Positions 43,566 to 52,736 of a stretch of 63,837 nucleotides of DNA are shown in pieces. The first letter of the stretch is position 1. Each line of letters begins with the position of its first letter. The notes under the pieces are model-generated. The model saw only the letters and a program-made list of their open reading frames with translations. It was not told the DNA's origin and ran no database searches. Source of the DNA: Bacteroidota bacterium (GTDB lineage Bacteria > Bacteroidota > Bacteroidia > NS11-12g > UBA955); assembly GCA_016868785.1 (NCBI GenBank), contig VGFS01000010.1, positions 1-63,837 of the forward strand. Reading direction: 5' to 3'. The position numbers and the translations under genes are program-made.

Positions 43566-44645
43566 ATGCAAAAACGCGCATGGTTCTTCGGTTTGGCGAT
43601 GGGGATTCTTTCGCTGAATGCCCAAACGGGTGGTACAGGCGTTTTTCGCATTTTGGATGTGCCGTTGCATAGCAGGGCTTTGGCTTGGAGCGGTTACCTG
43701 GTAACTCAACCTTATGGAGATGTACTGCAATCGGTCAACAACCCGGCTTTGCTCAACGAAAGTCATGTTGGTAAGTTTGGTTTGAGTGCAGGATCTGTCT
43801 TGCCTACCGTGATGACAGCCAACGCCACAGGTGCTTGGAAAGGCAAGCGATTTATGTGGTCGGGATTTGCTCAGCTCATCGATGCCGGAGCAATGGATGC
43901 TTATGATGCCGGTGGAAATCCGCAAGGCGAGGTAAAAGCTAATGAAACCCAAATTGGGGTGAGTGCCTCTTGTCAAGTAGAGCCCAGATTTAGGGTGGGT
44001 GCTCAAGTGGGTATGGTGTACAGCGTGTTGGGGCCATATGTTTCCAATGGTGTATTCATGAATCTCGGTTGCAATTATATCAAACGCGATTCGGTGCTTA
44101 GTTGGGGATTGTTGGTGAAGAACCTCGGGGCGCAAATTGTAACCTATCGGGATGCGGCTCGCGAACCTCTGCCTATGAACATTCAAATGGGTGTGTCGTT
44201 GAGCCCCAAGCACATGCCATTTAAATTTCATATTACCGCCCACAGTCTTCAGCGCTGGGATTTGACCTATGACCAATACATCGACAATGGTGGGAAAATC
44301 GATTTGAACGGAAAGCCCGTTGTGCCATCAGAGGCTGGTTTTGCGGCAAAATTGATGCGGCACATGGCCCTTGGGACTGAATTGGCGCTCGGACAAAATT
44401 TGAGTTTTTTGATTGGATACAGTCATCAGCGCAGAATGGAAATGTCGACTTCCGAGCGCAGAGGTACCTCGGGTTTTGGTTGGGGAATGAAATTTAAAAT
44501 GGCCAAATTGGACATTACCTATGGTAGTGCTTCCTATTTTCCGGGTCAAAATTCTAACCAATTTTCTTTGTCAATTGACCCAACCCGCTTCTCAAAAAAG
44601 CGCACGATTGCTCATGTGGCTTTTAGGGGTATACCAGAACTTTAA
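43566..44645 (+). CDS. porQ: T9SS outer-membrane protein PorQ
   Basis: This 359-residue outer-membrane beta-barrel protein belongs to the PorQ family, needed for T9SS function in Porphyromonas. Family features are the signal peptide ending LSLNAQTGG, the early VNNPALLNE segment, a YDAGGNPQGEVKANETQIG motif, a GVFMNLGCNYI strand and NLGAQIVTYRDAAREPLPMN. The gene is followed after 8 bases by cmk, a porQ-cmk pairing typical of Bacteroidota. It is divergent from the ribF-gld-sprA-porZ block, so the window holds three outer-membrane T9SS components. Confidence 0.87.
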   Translation: MQKRAWFFGLAMGILSLNAQTGGTGVFRILDVPLHSRALAWSGYLVTQPYGDVLQSVNNPALLNESHVGKFGLSAGSVLPTVMTANATGAWKGKRFMWSGFAQLIDAGAMDAYDAGGNPQGEVKANETQIGVSASCQVEPRFRVGAQVGMVYSVLGPYVSNGVFMNLGCNYIKRDSVLSWGLLVKNLGAQIVTYRDAAREPLPMNIQMGVSLSPKHMPFKFHITAHSLQRWDLTYDQYIDNGGKIDLNGKPVVPSEAGFAAKLMRHMALGTELALGQNLSFLIGYSHQRRMEMSTSERRGTSGFGWGMKFKMAKLDITYGSASYFPGQNSNQFSLSIDPTRFSKKRTIAHVAFRGIPEL

Positions 44646-44653
44646 TTTTTAGC

Positions 44654-45337
44654 ATGGAGAAAAAGATCAACATCGCCATTGACGGATACAGCAGTTGTGG
44701 CAAGGGGACCTTGGCGAAAGCATTGGCGAAAGCCTTGGGTTATGTGTTTATCGATAGCGGCGCAATGTACAGGGCGGTAACGTTACATATGTTAAGGGCT
44801 GGGGTGGATGTGAATGATGAAACTGCGGTTTCTGATGCGCTGAATGCTTTGCAAATAGGGTTTGTGAACAATGCAGACAATTTGTCGGAAGTGACATTGA
44901 ATGGGGTTTCTGTGGAATCGGAAATAAGGAATATTGAAGTGGCGGCCAAAGTGAGTGAAGTGGCGAAAATTCAAAGCGTAAGAACACGGATGGTGGCTTT
45001 GCAGCGGGCCATCGGACAGTCGAAAGGGGTTGTGATGGATGGTCGAGACATCGGAACTGTCGTATTTCCTGAGGCCGAACTAAAATTATTTATGACCGCA
45101 AGTCCGGCCGTTAGGGCCCAAAGACGGTTCGATGAATTGATCGCCAAGGGCGATGATGTTACGTTGGAAAGCATCGCAGAGAACTTGCAACACCGCGATC
45201 TCATCGATGCGAGTAGAGAAAATAGCCCCTTGACATTGACAAATGATTACCGCGTGTTAGACAATTCAGATTTGTCAAAAGAGGCCCAATTTGACCTAGC
45301 TATGGACTGGGCAAAAAAAGCCATCGCGGGGAATTAA
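44654..45337 (+). CDS. cmk: cytidylate kinase
   Basis: This 227-residue cytosolic (d)CMP kinase has P-loop GYSSCGKGT at residues 11-19, the DSGAMYRAVT substrate segment and the motif DGRDIGTVVFPEAELKLFMTAS. The Ser-Ser-Cys version of the P-loop is typical of Bacteroidota Cmk. It is complete, and cotranscribed with porQ. Confidence 0.96.
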   Translation: MEKKINIAIDGYSSCGKGTLAKALAKALGYVFIDSGAMYRAVTLHMLRAGVDVNDETAVSDALNALQIGFVNNADNLSEVTLNGVSVESEIRNIEVAAKVSEVAKIQSVRTRMVALQRAIGQSKGVVMDGRDIGTVVFPEAELKLFMTASPAVRAQRRFDELIAKGDDVTLESIAENLQHRDLIDASRENSPLTLTNDYRVLDNSDLSKEAQFDLAMDWAKKAIAGN

Positions 45338-45386
45338 GCCCTTGATTTCGTTGATATCTTGCGCATAACCTTGTTTGGGGATGTTG

Positions 45387-45394
45387 TATTTTTG
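45387..45394 (+). promoter_or_regulatory. -7 element TATTTTTG of tpiA
   Basis: This is an exact match ending 7 bases before the tpiA ATG at 45402. It rules out the in-frame upstream TTG at 45375 as start. Confidence 0.55.
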
Positions 45395-45401
45395 TGGAAG
45401 T

Positions 45402-46166
45402 ATGAATAGGCAAAAAATCGTTGCGGGTAATTGGAAAATGCACAAAACCTTGGAAGAGAGCCAAGCGTGGATCACTGAAGTAAGAGGCATCGTAAGAGAT
45501 GAGTATCGCGGGGATGGCAAAGTGGTGTTGATTCCAACCTTTTTGGCGTTGCCAACTGCGGCGAGATTGTTGGAGGGGAGTGGTTTGCAGGTGGGTGCTC
45601 AAAATGCCCATCAAGAAGATCAAGGCGCTTACACCGGTGAAATTTCTGCGGGCATGTTGAAGTCGATAGGGGTTGATTATTGCTTGGTGGGACATAGTGA
45701 GCGACGTCAATATTTCGGCGAGACGAACGACGTGTGTGCGGCCAAAGTGAAGTCTGTGATTCGACATGGGATGAAGCCCATTTTTTGTGTGGGTGAGACG
45801 TTAGAGCAACGTGAAAGCAAGCAATATTTTAGGGCCATTGAAGAGCAGGTGGTTCAAGGGTTGTTCCATTTAGATCGCAAAGAATTTGCCCAAGTGGTGG
45901 TGGCTTACGAGCCTGTTTGGGCCATCGGAACGGGTTTGAATGCCTCTCCAGAGCAAGCGCAAGAAATTCATGCTTACATCCGCAAACTGATTGCCAATCA
46001 GTACAATGAAGAAGTGGCCGCTGCAACATCGATTCTCTACGGGGGAAGCGTGAAGCCAGAAAATGCGGCTGCGTTGTTTCTTCAGGGCGATATCGATGGT
46101 GGATTGATCGGTGGTGCTAGTCTGAAGGCCCGCGATTTCATCGATATTGTGAAGGCGATGCGCTAA
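45402..46166 (+). CDS. tpiA: triose-phosphate isomerase
   Basis: This 254-residue glycolytic enzyme interconverts dihydroxyacetone phosphate and glyceraldehyde-3-phosphate. Catalytic residues are in place: Asn10 and Lys12 in AGNWKMH, His98 in GHSERR, Glu170 in YEPVWAIGTG, and the phosphate loop YGGSVKPEN. The start at the ATG at 45402 gives the family N-terminus. A 1504-residue secreted-protein gene follows 42 bases later on the same strand without a clear terminator, so the two may share a transcript. Confidence 0.97.
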   Translation: MNRQKIVAGNWKMHKTLEESQAWITEVRGIVRDEYRGDGKVVLIPTFLALPTAARLLEGSGLQVGAQNAHQEDQGAYTGEISAGMLKSIGVDYCLVGHSERRQYFGETNDVCAAKVKSVIRHGMKPIFCVGETLEQRESKQYFRAIEEQVVQGLFHLDRKEFAQVVVAYEPVWAIGTGLNASPEQAQEIHAYIRKLIANQYNEEVAAATSILYGGSVKPENAAALFLQGDIDGGLIGGASLKARDFIDIVKAMR

Positions 46167-46208
46167 TTTCGACAAGGAAACGCATCTTGGTGCGTTATTT
46201 GATAACCC

Positions 46209-49200
46209 ATGATGATGCTTCGAGCCCTTTTTACCATTGTATTGTTTGCCCTCGGGTCTAAATTGTCGGCCCAAAACGGTAGCTTTAGTCCGGTTCCTGC
46301 CACGTTTATCGCGGAATTTGAGGCGTTTATTGCCAAGGCGAACGACAAGGGATTGACCCGCAATTTTGCCGTGTTCAAAGAAAATTGGGAGTTGGGAAAG
46401 TTCTCGCCCGGTCAGCAAAAATTTATCATAGATATCAGCAATCAGATGCTCGCTGAGAAAATGTCGCTGCAACCACATTTTCAATTGTTTATGACCACTG
46501 TTGCGGCATTTTTGGAGAATAAACTGCCCGATAAAATCTTACTACAGTGGCAAAATATTACCAAATCGCTGCTGGGAAATAGTAACAAAGAATACCTCGA
46601 CTTTTTAACTACCACGGCCAACTTGTTCGCAAACAAGGTGGTTTATCAGTCCGGAACTACTCTTTGGAAGGTTGACACCCTGGATTTCGACATGTATTAC
46701 AAAGGGGAGATTGAAATTCATTTTGGGCAGGTAGATTTGGTTTGTCAGGGATTCATGGATAAAATGGTGGTGAAAGCCACCAAAGGCATCTATAAGCCAG
46801 CCAAAAATATTTGGCTTGGGGAGTATGGGACCGCTGATTTTCAACGTTGCCTGCCCGATGAGTCGGCCTATGTGAAGTTTGGTAAATTTCGCTTGAATTT
46901 GGACGTGAATACCTACAGTGTAGATTCTGCATCGCTTACTTATAACCGGTATTTTAAAACTGCGGTGTTGGGTAAATTTACCGATAATTTGTCGAGCGCC
47001 ACCGATTCATTGAAAGTAAAAAAATCGGGATTCCCGCAATTTAACTCTTACGACAATGAATTGTTGGTGCGAGGCATTGTAGGGGATGAGAGTTTCTTCC
47101 GCGGGGGCTTTACCATGCAGGGTCATACCATTACAACGGCAACAGCCAATGGAAAACCTTCGGTCATCGACGTGTTCTACAAAGGCAAGAAAAAGGTAAC
47201 ACTCAAGAGCAAATCGTTCAAAATATCGGATGGCATTGCGGGTACATTGCAAGCGGAGTACACCTTATACCTCGACAGTGTCACCACCATTTATCACCCG
47301 TTCGTTAAAGTCAACTTCATCTTCAAAGACAACAAACTCATCGTAGATCGCGGCGAAGAAGGATTGATGCGGGTACCCTTTGCAGATAGCTATCACAATG
47401 TGAGCTTGGATGTCCAACAAGTTCGCTGGGTCATTACCGAACCCTTTGTGGACTTTGATAACGTAAACAACGACCTCGAAGCCCGAATATCTTCGGATGA
47501 CTTTTTTCGCGACATTCTCTATAACCGATTGCAAGGACCCCTACGCTCTCATCCCTTGGAAGGGCTTGTGGCATTCTATAACCGTCAGCCCGAAGACCCC
47601 ATCTCCAACCAGTTGCAGCAGGACATCAAGCGATTGATGCTTTCCAAAGATCCTGCAGACAAAGCCAAAGCGGATGCCAAAATGAAGCAGTTGCAAGCCC
47701 GCAAAGCAGAATTGCGCGAATACTACAAGGCCGAGCAGCGTCAGAAATTCTCTTTGGATGACTATGCGTTCTTTCAGAAAACCCAAAAAGAGTATTTGGT
47801 TGCGCCATTCTTGGAACTGCACGACCAAGGATATATCAACTACCTACAAGATCAAGACAGCGCGATTCTTCTGCCCAAAGCCTTTCGCTATGTGCAAGCC
47901 CACCAAAAGATGCGTGATTATGATGTGATTCGCATTTCTTCCATCATTGGTGCAAGACCAAATTTTACCCTCAATTTGCTGTCGAACGAGATGAATTTGG
48001 AAGGGGTTTCGAAATTTTTCTTCTCCGATTCTCAGAACGTGATTGTGGTTCCTTCTAATCAGCAAGTTACCCTAACCAAGAACCGCGGACTGAGATTTGG
48101 CGGACAGTTGCGTGCAGGTCGATTCGATTTCTACGGTAAAAAATACGTGTTCAATTACGGTCAGTTTAACATTGCGATGTCGGCCGTAGACTCATTGCAA
48201 ATGTATTTCCCGGATTCCTCGGGCCGCAGGTTGGTTCCCATCAAATCGGTGTTGCGAAACGTGAGTGGAACATTGTATATCGACAAGCCCAACAACAAAT
48301 CCGGCAACAAGGATTATCCTGAATATCCCATTTTTGTGTCGGACAAGGGCAGTGAGGTGCTATACGACAAACCCCACATTCACGGCGGTGCCTATGAGGG
48401 CGATAAGTTTAAGTTTGTGATGGATCCGTTTACGATTGACAGCTTAGACAACTTCACCATTGCCGGTTTGCGTTTCGATGGCAACTTTATTTCGGATGGG
48501 ATTTTCCCTGAATTCCGTCATTACGTGACCATTCAAAAAGACTATTCCTTGGGATTTATCAAGCATACACCGCCCGGAGGGTACACCATGTATCGCGGAA
48601 AAGGGCTGGGCGATATGACCATGAATTTGTCAGAGGAGGGTTTTTATGGTACGGATGGTAGCATCCAATATCAAGGATCGAAAAGTGAATTTACCAAAAT
48701 CTTGCTGTTGCCGAAAAAAGCAGTGGGTGTGCTGAATCGCTACGATTTGGCTGAAAATACCAAATACCCCGAGATCCATGCCGTGATGGCCAACATGGAG
48801 TGGAATCCCTATCAAGACGAGTACAACGTAACCAATGGCATAACACCCATCAAAATGTTTAAGGTGGGCCACGACTTTACGGGCACAATCACCCAGTCGC
48901 CCAGCATGGTGAAAGGAAATGGAACCTTGGCATGGGATCAAGCGAAGTTTTATAGTCAGGAGCAAGTGTTTGGTCCTCAGAAATCAACCGCGAAAAAAGC
49001 CAATTTGCAGATTTATGCGGCTGACTCCTCGCGGATGGCATTTGAAACCAGCGACATCAATGGTACCATGGATTTCAGCAAACGCATAGGAACCTTTACT
49101 AAGAATGAGCCTGGTTCAATGACGAAGTTTGATTACAACATGTACCAAACCAACCTCACGGATTATCGCTGGGACATGGACAAGAAGATCATCACCGCGA

Positions 49201-50723
49201 AGGTGGGCCCTTCACTGGCCGGACAATCCCCCATTTTTGCAAGCACCAATCCAACCCAGGGCGGTCTGAGTTTTGAAGCGAAACGGGCCGATTACAGCTT
49301 GGTGGATTATACCCTCAAAATTTCTGAGATTCCGTATATCGATATCGCCGATTCAAGATTGTTCTTGAAAGATGGCAAAGCCACTGTGCGTGCCAATGCC
49401 GATATGGACCTATTGGATAGTACCAAGTTGATTGCCGGAAAGGACAATAAATTCCATGAAATTTATAAGTTGAAAGTAAAGGTCTATGGTAAAAATAAGA
49501 TTCGAGGCAATGGTTTCTATCAGTATGTGAACAGTCGCGGTGGCCGACAAGAATTCTTCCTCGACAGCGTGATCGTGAATGAAAATCAACGAGTGGAAGG
49601 GGTTGGAAAGATCGCCGAGGAGCAGAACTTTACCTTGGAGACAAAAATTGGGTACAAAGGCTTCGCTCAGATTGAAAGTACAGAGAAGCTTATCCGATTT
49701 ACCGGTTACGTGAAACCGTTGCATACGTTCAAGAACATTTATCCTTCGGTTTGGATTCGTTTCGACAACCGTGTGGATCCCAAATATGTGGTGCTTGACA
49801 TGAGCGACCCCCGCGATAAAGACAATAAAAAGCAATACGTGGGATTGTTTGTCGCCAATGATTCAAGCTTCGTGTATCCCCTGATGTATTCATGGAAACG
49901 TCGTTACTCTGATGACGATGTTACCAATGATACGGGCATTTTCTACTACGACAACAAGACAGAAAGCTTTTATGCAGGCAGCAAGTCTCGATTGCGCGAT
50001 GGTGGACTCAAGGGCAGCTGGATTCAATTTAACGAACGCAATCATAGCATTCATGCCGAGGGGCCTTTGGATTTTGGACTCGAAACGCCCAACATCAAAT
50101 TTAAGAATGCGGGTACGGCAGATTTGTATCCCGGCGATAGCAGTTTTGTGTTCAACTTGGCGATGATGCTGGATTTCCCCATGCACCCCGATTATGTAGA
50201 ACGCTTGGTGGCACTGATCAACGAAAATGGAGGCAATACTGCAACCGTTAATACCGATTTCTTCAAACGTTGTTTGGGCGAGATGATGGAAAGCGAGAAG
50301 GCCTATCGCAACGCCTTGGAGAATTTGATGAAAAACGGCGAATTGAAAGGCAAGGACGAGGCGGAATACAAGTTGGTACTCAGCGATGCTACCTTCAGAT
50401 GGGATAGCAAACTCCGCGGGATGTATTGCAACGACTTAGTTTCAGTGGCCAGTATCGCAGGCAAGCCCATCAATAAGAATATGCATGCCGTGATGCTGTT
50501 AGAACACAAACGCAGCGGTCAAAACATGTATGTTTACCTCGATTTGGGCGCCAACGATTACATCTACATCAACCTCACCAAGACGGGGGCGAATGTGTAT
50601 GCAACGGACCAAAACCTGCAACAAATTTTGACGAATACAGCCGACAAAGTGAAAGCGGAGAACTTCTATATTCGTCCGGCAACCGAACGTCAGGTCGACA
50701 AATTCCTTAGACGTTTTGAATAG
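46209..50723 (+). CDS. very large exported protein of unknown function
   Basis: I do not recognise this 1504-residue protein. It has a signal peptide (LFTIVLFALGSKLSAQ), so it enters the periplasm. A helical part covers about residues 25-140. Long beta-rich stretches follow with repeated short strands (for example VDLVCQGFMDKMVVKATKGIY), interrupted by a charged helical segment near residues 470-520 (KRLMLSKDPADKAKADAKMKQ). The C-terminus (ERQVDKFLRRFE) is not a T9SS domain and does not end like an outer-membrane barrel. The beta layers recall beta-taco/OstA or AsmA-like bridge proteins, but no motif proves this. Start ATGATGATG at 46209. The stop is 8 bp from the convergent truA. Confidence 0.75.
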   Translation: MMMLRALFTIVLFALGSKLSAQNGSFSPVPATFIAEFEAFIAKANDKGLTRNFAVFKENWELGKFSPGQQKFIIDISNQMLAEKMSLQPHFQLFMTTVAAFLENKLPDKILLQWQNITKSLLGNSNKEYLDFLTTTANLFANKVVYQSGTTLWKVDTLDFDMYYKGEIEIHFGQVDLVCQGFMDKMVVKATKGIYKPAKNIWLGEYGTADFQRCLPDESAYVKFGKFRLNLDVNTYSVDSASLTYNRYFKTAVLGKFTDNLSSATDSLKVKKSGFPQFNSYDNELLVRGIVGDESFFRGGFTMQGHTITTATANGKPSVIDVFYKGKKKVTLKSKSFKISDGIAGTLQAEYTLYLDSVTTIYHPFVKVNFIFKDNKLIVDRGEEGLMRVPFADSYHNVSLDVQQVRWVITEPFVDFDNVNNDLEARISSDDFFRDILYNRLQGPLRSHPLEGLVAFYNRQPEDPISNQLQQDIKRLMLSKDPADKAKADAKMKQLQARKAELREYYKAEQRQKFSLDDYAFFQKTQKEYLVAPFLELHDQGYINYLQDQDSAILLPKAFRYVQAHQKMRDYDVIRISSIIGARPNFTLNLLSNEMNLEGVSKFFFSDSQNVIVVPSNQQVTLTKNRGLRFGGQLRAGRFDFYGKKYVFNYGQFNIAMSAVDSLQMYFPDSSGRRLVPIKSVLRNVSGTLYIDKPNNKSGNKDYPEYPIFVSDKGSEVLYDKPHIHGGAYEGDKFKFVMDPFTIDSLDNFTIAGLRFDGNFISDGIFPEFRHYVTIQKDYSLGFIKHTPPGGYTMYRGKGLGDMTMNLSEEGFYGTDGSIQYQGSKSEFTKILLLPKKAVGVLNRYDLAENTKYPEIHAVMANMEWNPYQDEYNVTNGITPIKMFKVGHDFTGTITQSPSMVKGNGTLAWDQAKFYSQEQVFGPQKSTAKKANLQIYAADSSRMAFETSDINGTMDFSKRIGTFTKNEPGSMTKFDYNMYQTNLTDYRWDMDKKIITAKVGPSLAGQSPIFASTNPTQGGLSFEAKRADYSLVDYTLKISEIPYIDIADSRLFLKDGKATVRANADMDLLDSTKLIAGKDNKFHEIYKLKVKVYGKNKIRGNGFYQYVNSRGGRQEFFLDSVIVNENQRVEGVGKIAEEQNFTLETKIGYKGFAQIESTEKLIRFTGYVKPLHTFKNIYPSVWIRFDNRVDPKYVVLDMSDPRDKDNKKQYVGLFVANDSSFVYPLMYSWKRRYSDDDVTNDTGIFYYDNKTESFYAGSKSRLRDGGLKGSWIQFNERNHSIHAEGPLDFGLETPNIKFKNAGTADLYPGDSSFVFNLAMMLDFPMHPDYVERLVALINENGGNTATVNTDFFKRCLGEMMESEKAYRNALENLMKNGELKGKDEAEYKLVLSDATFRWDSKLRGMYCNDLVSVASIAGKPINKNMHAVMLLEHKRSGQNMYVYLDLGANDYIYINLTKTGANVYATDQNLQQILTNTADKVKAENFYIRPATERQVDKFLRRFE

Positions 50724-50731
50724 GTAAAGGT

Positions 50732-51472
50732 TTAATCTTGCTGGGATTCTGGGTAAACCACTTGGGTTAAAAACAACCCTTTGGCGGGGACAGAAGCACC
50801 CGCATCGCTGCGATTTCCTGTGTCGAGAATGCGCTGAAATTCCTCGATGCTAATTTTGCCCAATCCAACTTCTATGAGTGTGCCCACGATGGCTCTTACC
50901 ATGTTGCGCAAAAAGCGATTGGCTTGAATGGTAAAAACATAACCGAGGTCGGTGGCTAACCAGTGTGCTTGAAACACGGTGCAGTTGGGGTTGTTGTTGG
51001 GTGCCTCGCCTTTGCAGAAAGCCAAAAAGCTGCGTTCACCTACGAGTTTGGTCGCACAGTGATTCATGGCATCAACATCTAGACATTGGGCATTCCACCA
51101 AAAGGTGTGGGGCACAAACGGATCTTTTTTTGTTTGAATATGGTATTGGTACTCACGAAGTATGGCATCGAACCGCGCGTGAAAATTGGGCTCACAGGGT
51201 TGGACGGTCATGACATGGATATCGATGGGAATCATTTTGTTCAACCGATGGGCCAAATCATGGGGCAGGTTTTCAGGACCATCGAAATGGGCCACAAAAT
51301 ACCTGGCGTGTACCCCTGAATCTGTGCGACCGCAACCCATGGTCTCAATGGGCTGATTGCACAAAGTACTGAGGGCTTTGTCGATGGCGGCCTGAACGGT
51401 AGGTGCGTTGGGTTGAATTTGCCAGCCAGCGTAATTGTTGCCATTGTAGGCCAATTCGATTTTATACCGCAT
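50732..51472 (-). CDS. truA: tRNA pseudouridine(38-40) synthase TruA
   Basis: This 246-residue enzyme modifies uridines 38-40 in the tRNA anticodon arm. The catalytic Asp51 is in GCGRTDSGVHA, the N-terminal LAYNGNNYAGWQ strand is typical, and the C-terminal RFLRNMVRAIVGTLIEVG is conserved. The ATG at 51472 starts two bases after the thiolase stop codon, so the genes are cotranscribed. An in-frame ATG at 51514 would extend it into the thiolase gene and is not favoured. Confidence 0.95.
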   Translation of the reverse strand: MRYKIELAYNGNNYAGWQIQPNAPTVQAAIDKALSTLCNQPIETMGCGRTDSGVHARYFVAHFDGPENLPHDLAHRLNKMIPIDIHVMTVQPCEPNFHARFDAILREYQYHIQTKKDPFVPHTFWWNAQCLDVDAMNHCATKLVGERSFLAFCKGEAPNNNPNCTVFQAHWLATDLGYVFTIQANRFLRNMVRAIVGTLIEVGLGKISIEEFQRILDTGNRSDAGASVPAKGLFLTQVVYPESQQD

Positions 51473-51473
51473 G

Positions 51474-52676
51474 TTAGCAGTTTTCGTAAACGATGGCACA
51501 GCCTTGACCAACACCGATACACATGGTGGCCAGGCCGTATTTCAACGAAGGGTTTCTGCGCATATGGTGCAAAAGGGTTGCCGAAATTCGGGTTCCTGAT
51601 GCACCCAGTGGATGACCGATAGCGATGCTTCCGCCGTTTGGATTTACGATATTTCGATCAATTTCAAGTGCGCGCATGCTGGCCAGTACTTGAGAGGCAA
51701 AGGCTTCGTTTAATTCTGCAACGCTCAAATCTTGAACGGTAAGGCCTGCGTTTTTCAATGCTTTTTGGGTTGCGGGTACTGGTCCGATACCCATGATACT
51801 TGGGTCTACGCCCGCCGCACCGATTCCCGCTACGCGGGCCATGGGGGTAAGTCCAAGTTGGTTGACCATTTCTTCAGAGGCAAGTATGCACACTGCGGCG
51901 CCATCGTTGATGCCAGAGCTGTTGCCGGCTGTAACACTGCCACCCTCGCGAAATGCGGGTTTCAAGTTCGCCAAAACACTGATTTCACTGAGTCTTGGTT
52001 GTTCGTCGGTGCTAAACAGCAAGGGCTCTCCTTTTTTCTGTGGGATGGGCACTGCAACGATTTCGTTTTGGAAATTACCAGCCGCGTGGGCATTTTTCCA
52101 ATTGAGTTGCGTTTCGTAGGCAAACTTATCTTGGTCCTCTCTCGATATTTTAAATTGCTCTGCTACGTTTTCCGCGGTTTCACCCATGGAATAAGGGTAA
52201 TACAATTTGGATAATGCTGGGTTGGTGAATCTCCATCCAATGGTTGTGTCGTGAATTTCTGTTGAGCGCGAAAAGGCCGATTCTGCTTTGGCCATCACAA
52301 AGGGTGCCCGGGTCATGCTTTCCGTACCCCCTGCAAGCACCAAATGGGCTTGGCCCGAGGCAATCGACATCGCACCATTCATGATGCTTTGCAACCCGCT
52401 GGCACAGAGTCTGTTTACCGTATAGCCCGGAACGCTCGTTGGGATTCCAGCCAGTAAAGTAGACATTCTTGCTACGTTTCTGTTGTCTTCACCCGCTTGG
52501 TTGGCAGCCCCCAAAATCACTTCATCAATGGCCGCTGGATCGATGTTGGGGTTGCGTTGCAACAACGATAAAATGACGTGCGCCGCCAAATCATCGGGAC
52601 GGATTGCAGCCAAAGTGCCACCAAATTTCCCTACTGGGGTTCTTACAATGTCGATTACGTAAACAGGTTGCTTCAT
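51474..52676 (-). CDS. acetyl-CoA acyltransferase, PaaJ/PcaF-like thiolase
   Basis: This 400-residue thiolase has the acyl-Cys91 in NRLCASG, His355 in GHPLGASG, and Cys386 in CIGVGQG. Several stretches agree closely with 3-oxoadipyl-CoA thiolases PaaJ/PcaF: ANQAGEDNRNVARM, the AFSRSTEIHDTTIGWRF region and the SMGETAENVAEQFKISREDQ region. It probably releases acetyl-CoA (or succinyl- plus acetyl-CoA) in aromatic acid breakdown, though a general beta-oxidation role cannot be excluded. Together with the PaaN-type enzyme at 7.9 kb it hints at phenylacetate catabolism. The start at 52676 follows the family N-terminus; the frame is open a further 59 codons upstream across the divergent promoter. 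A GAATTTTG box (one mismatch) is just upstream. Confidence 0.9.
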   Translation of the reverse strand: MKQPVYVIDIVRTPVGKFGGTLAAIRPDDLAAHVILSLLQRNPNIDPAAIDEVILGAANQAGEDNRNVARMSTLLAGIPTSVPGYTVNRLCASGLQSIMNGAMSIASGQAHLVLAGGTESMTRAPFVMAKAESAFSRSTEIHDTTIGWRFTNPALSKLYYPYSMGETAENVAEQFKISREDQDKFAYETQLNWKNAHAAGNFQNEIVAVPIPQKKGEPLLFSTDEQPRLSEISVLANLKPAFREGGSVTAGNSSGINDGAAVCILASEEMVNQLGLTPMARVAGIGAAGVDPSIMGIGPVPATQKALKNAGLTVQDLSVAELNEAFASQVLASMRALEIDRNIVNPNGGSIAIGHPLGASGTRISATLLHHMRRNPSLKYGLATMCIGVGQGCAIVYENC

Positions 52677-52721
52677 CGATGCAAAATTCTGCATTTTCGC
52701 GCATAGCTCGTTGGTAAATTT

Positions 52722-52729
52722 TATATTTG
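52722..52729 (+). promoter_or_regulatory. -7 element TATATTTG of the 187-residue protein gene
   Basis: This is an exact TAnnTTTG match ending 7 bases before the ATG at 52737, in the 60-bp divergent gap with the thiolase gene. Confidence 0.5.
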
Positions 52730-52736
52730 CCCATTC

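Noticed and set aside
43392-44276. A 294-codon frame on the minus strand across porQ and the start of ribF
   Set aside because: It is antisense to porQ, a well-supported gene, with a His/Arg/Ser-rich composition typical of shadow frames.
46179-46196. AACGCA-TCTTGG-TGCGTT hairpin after tpiA as a terminator
   Set aside because: The stem is only 6 bp with no proper T-run, so it is too weak to call.
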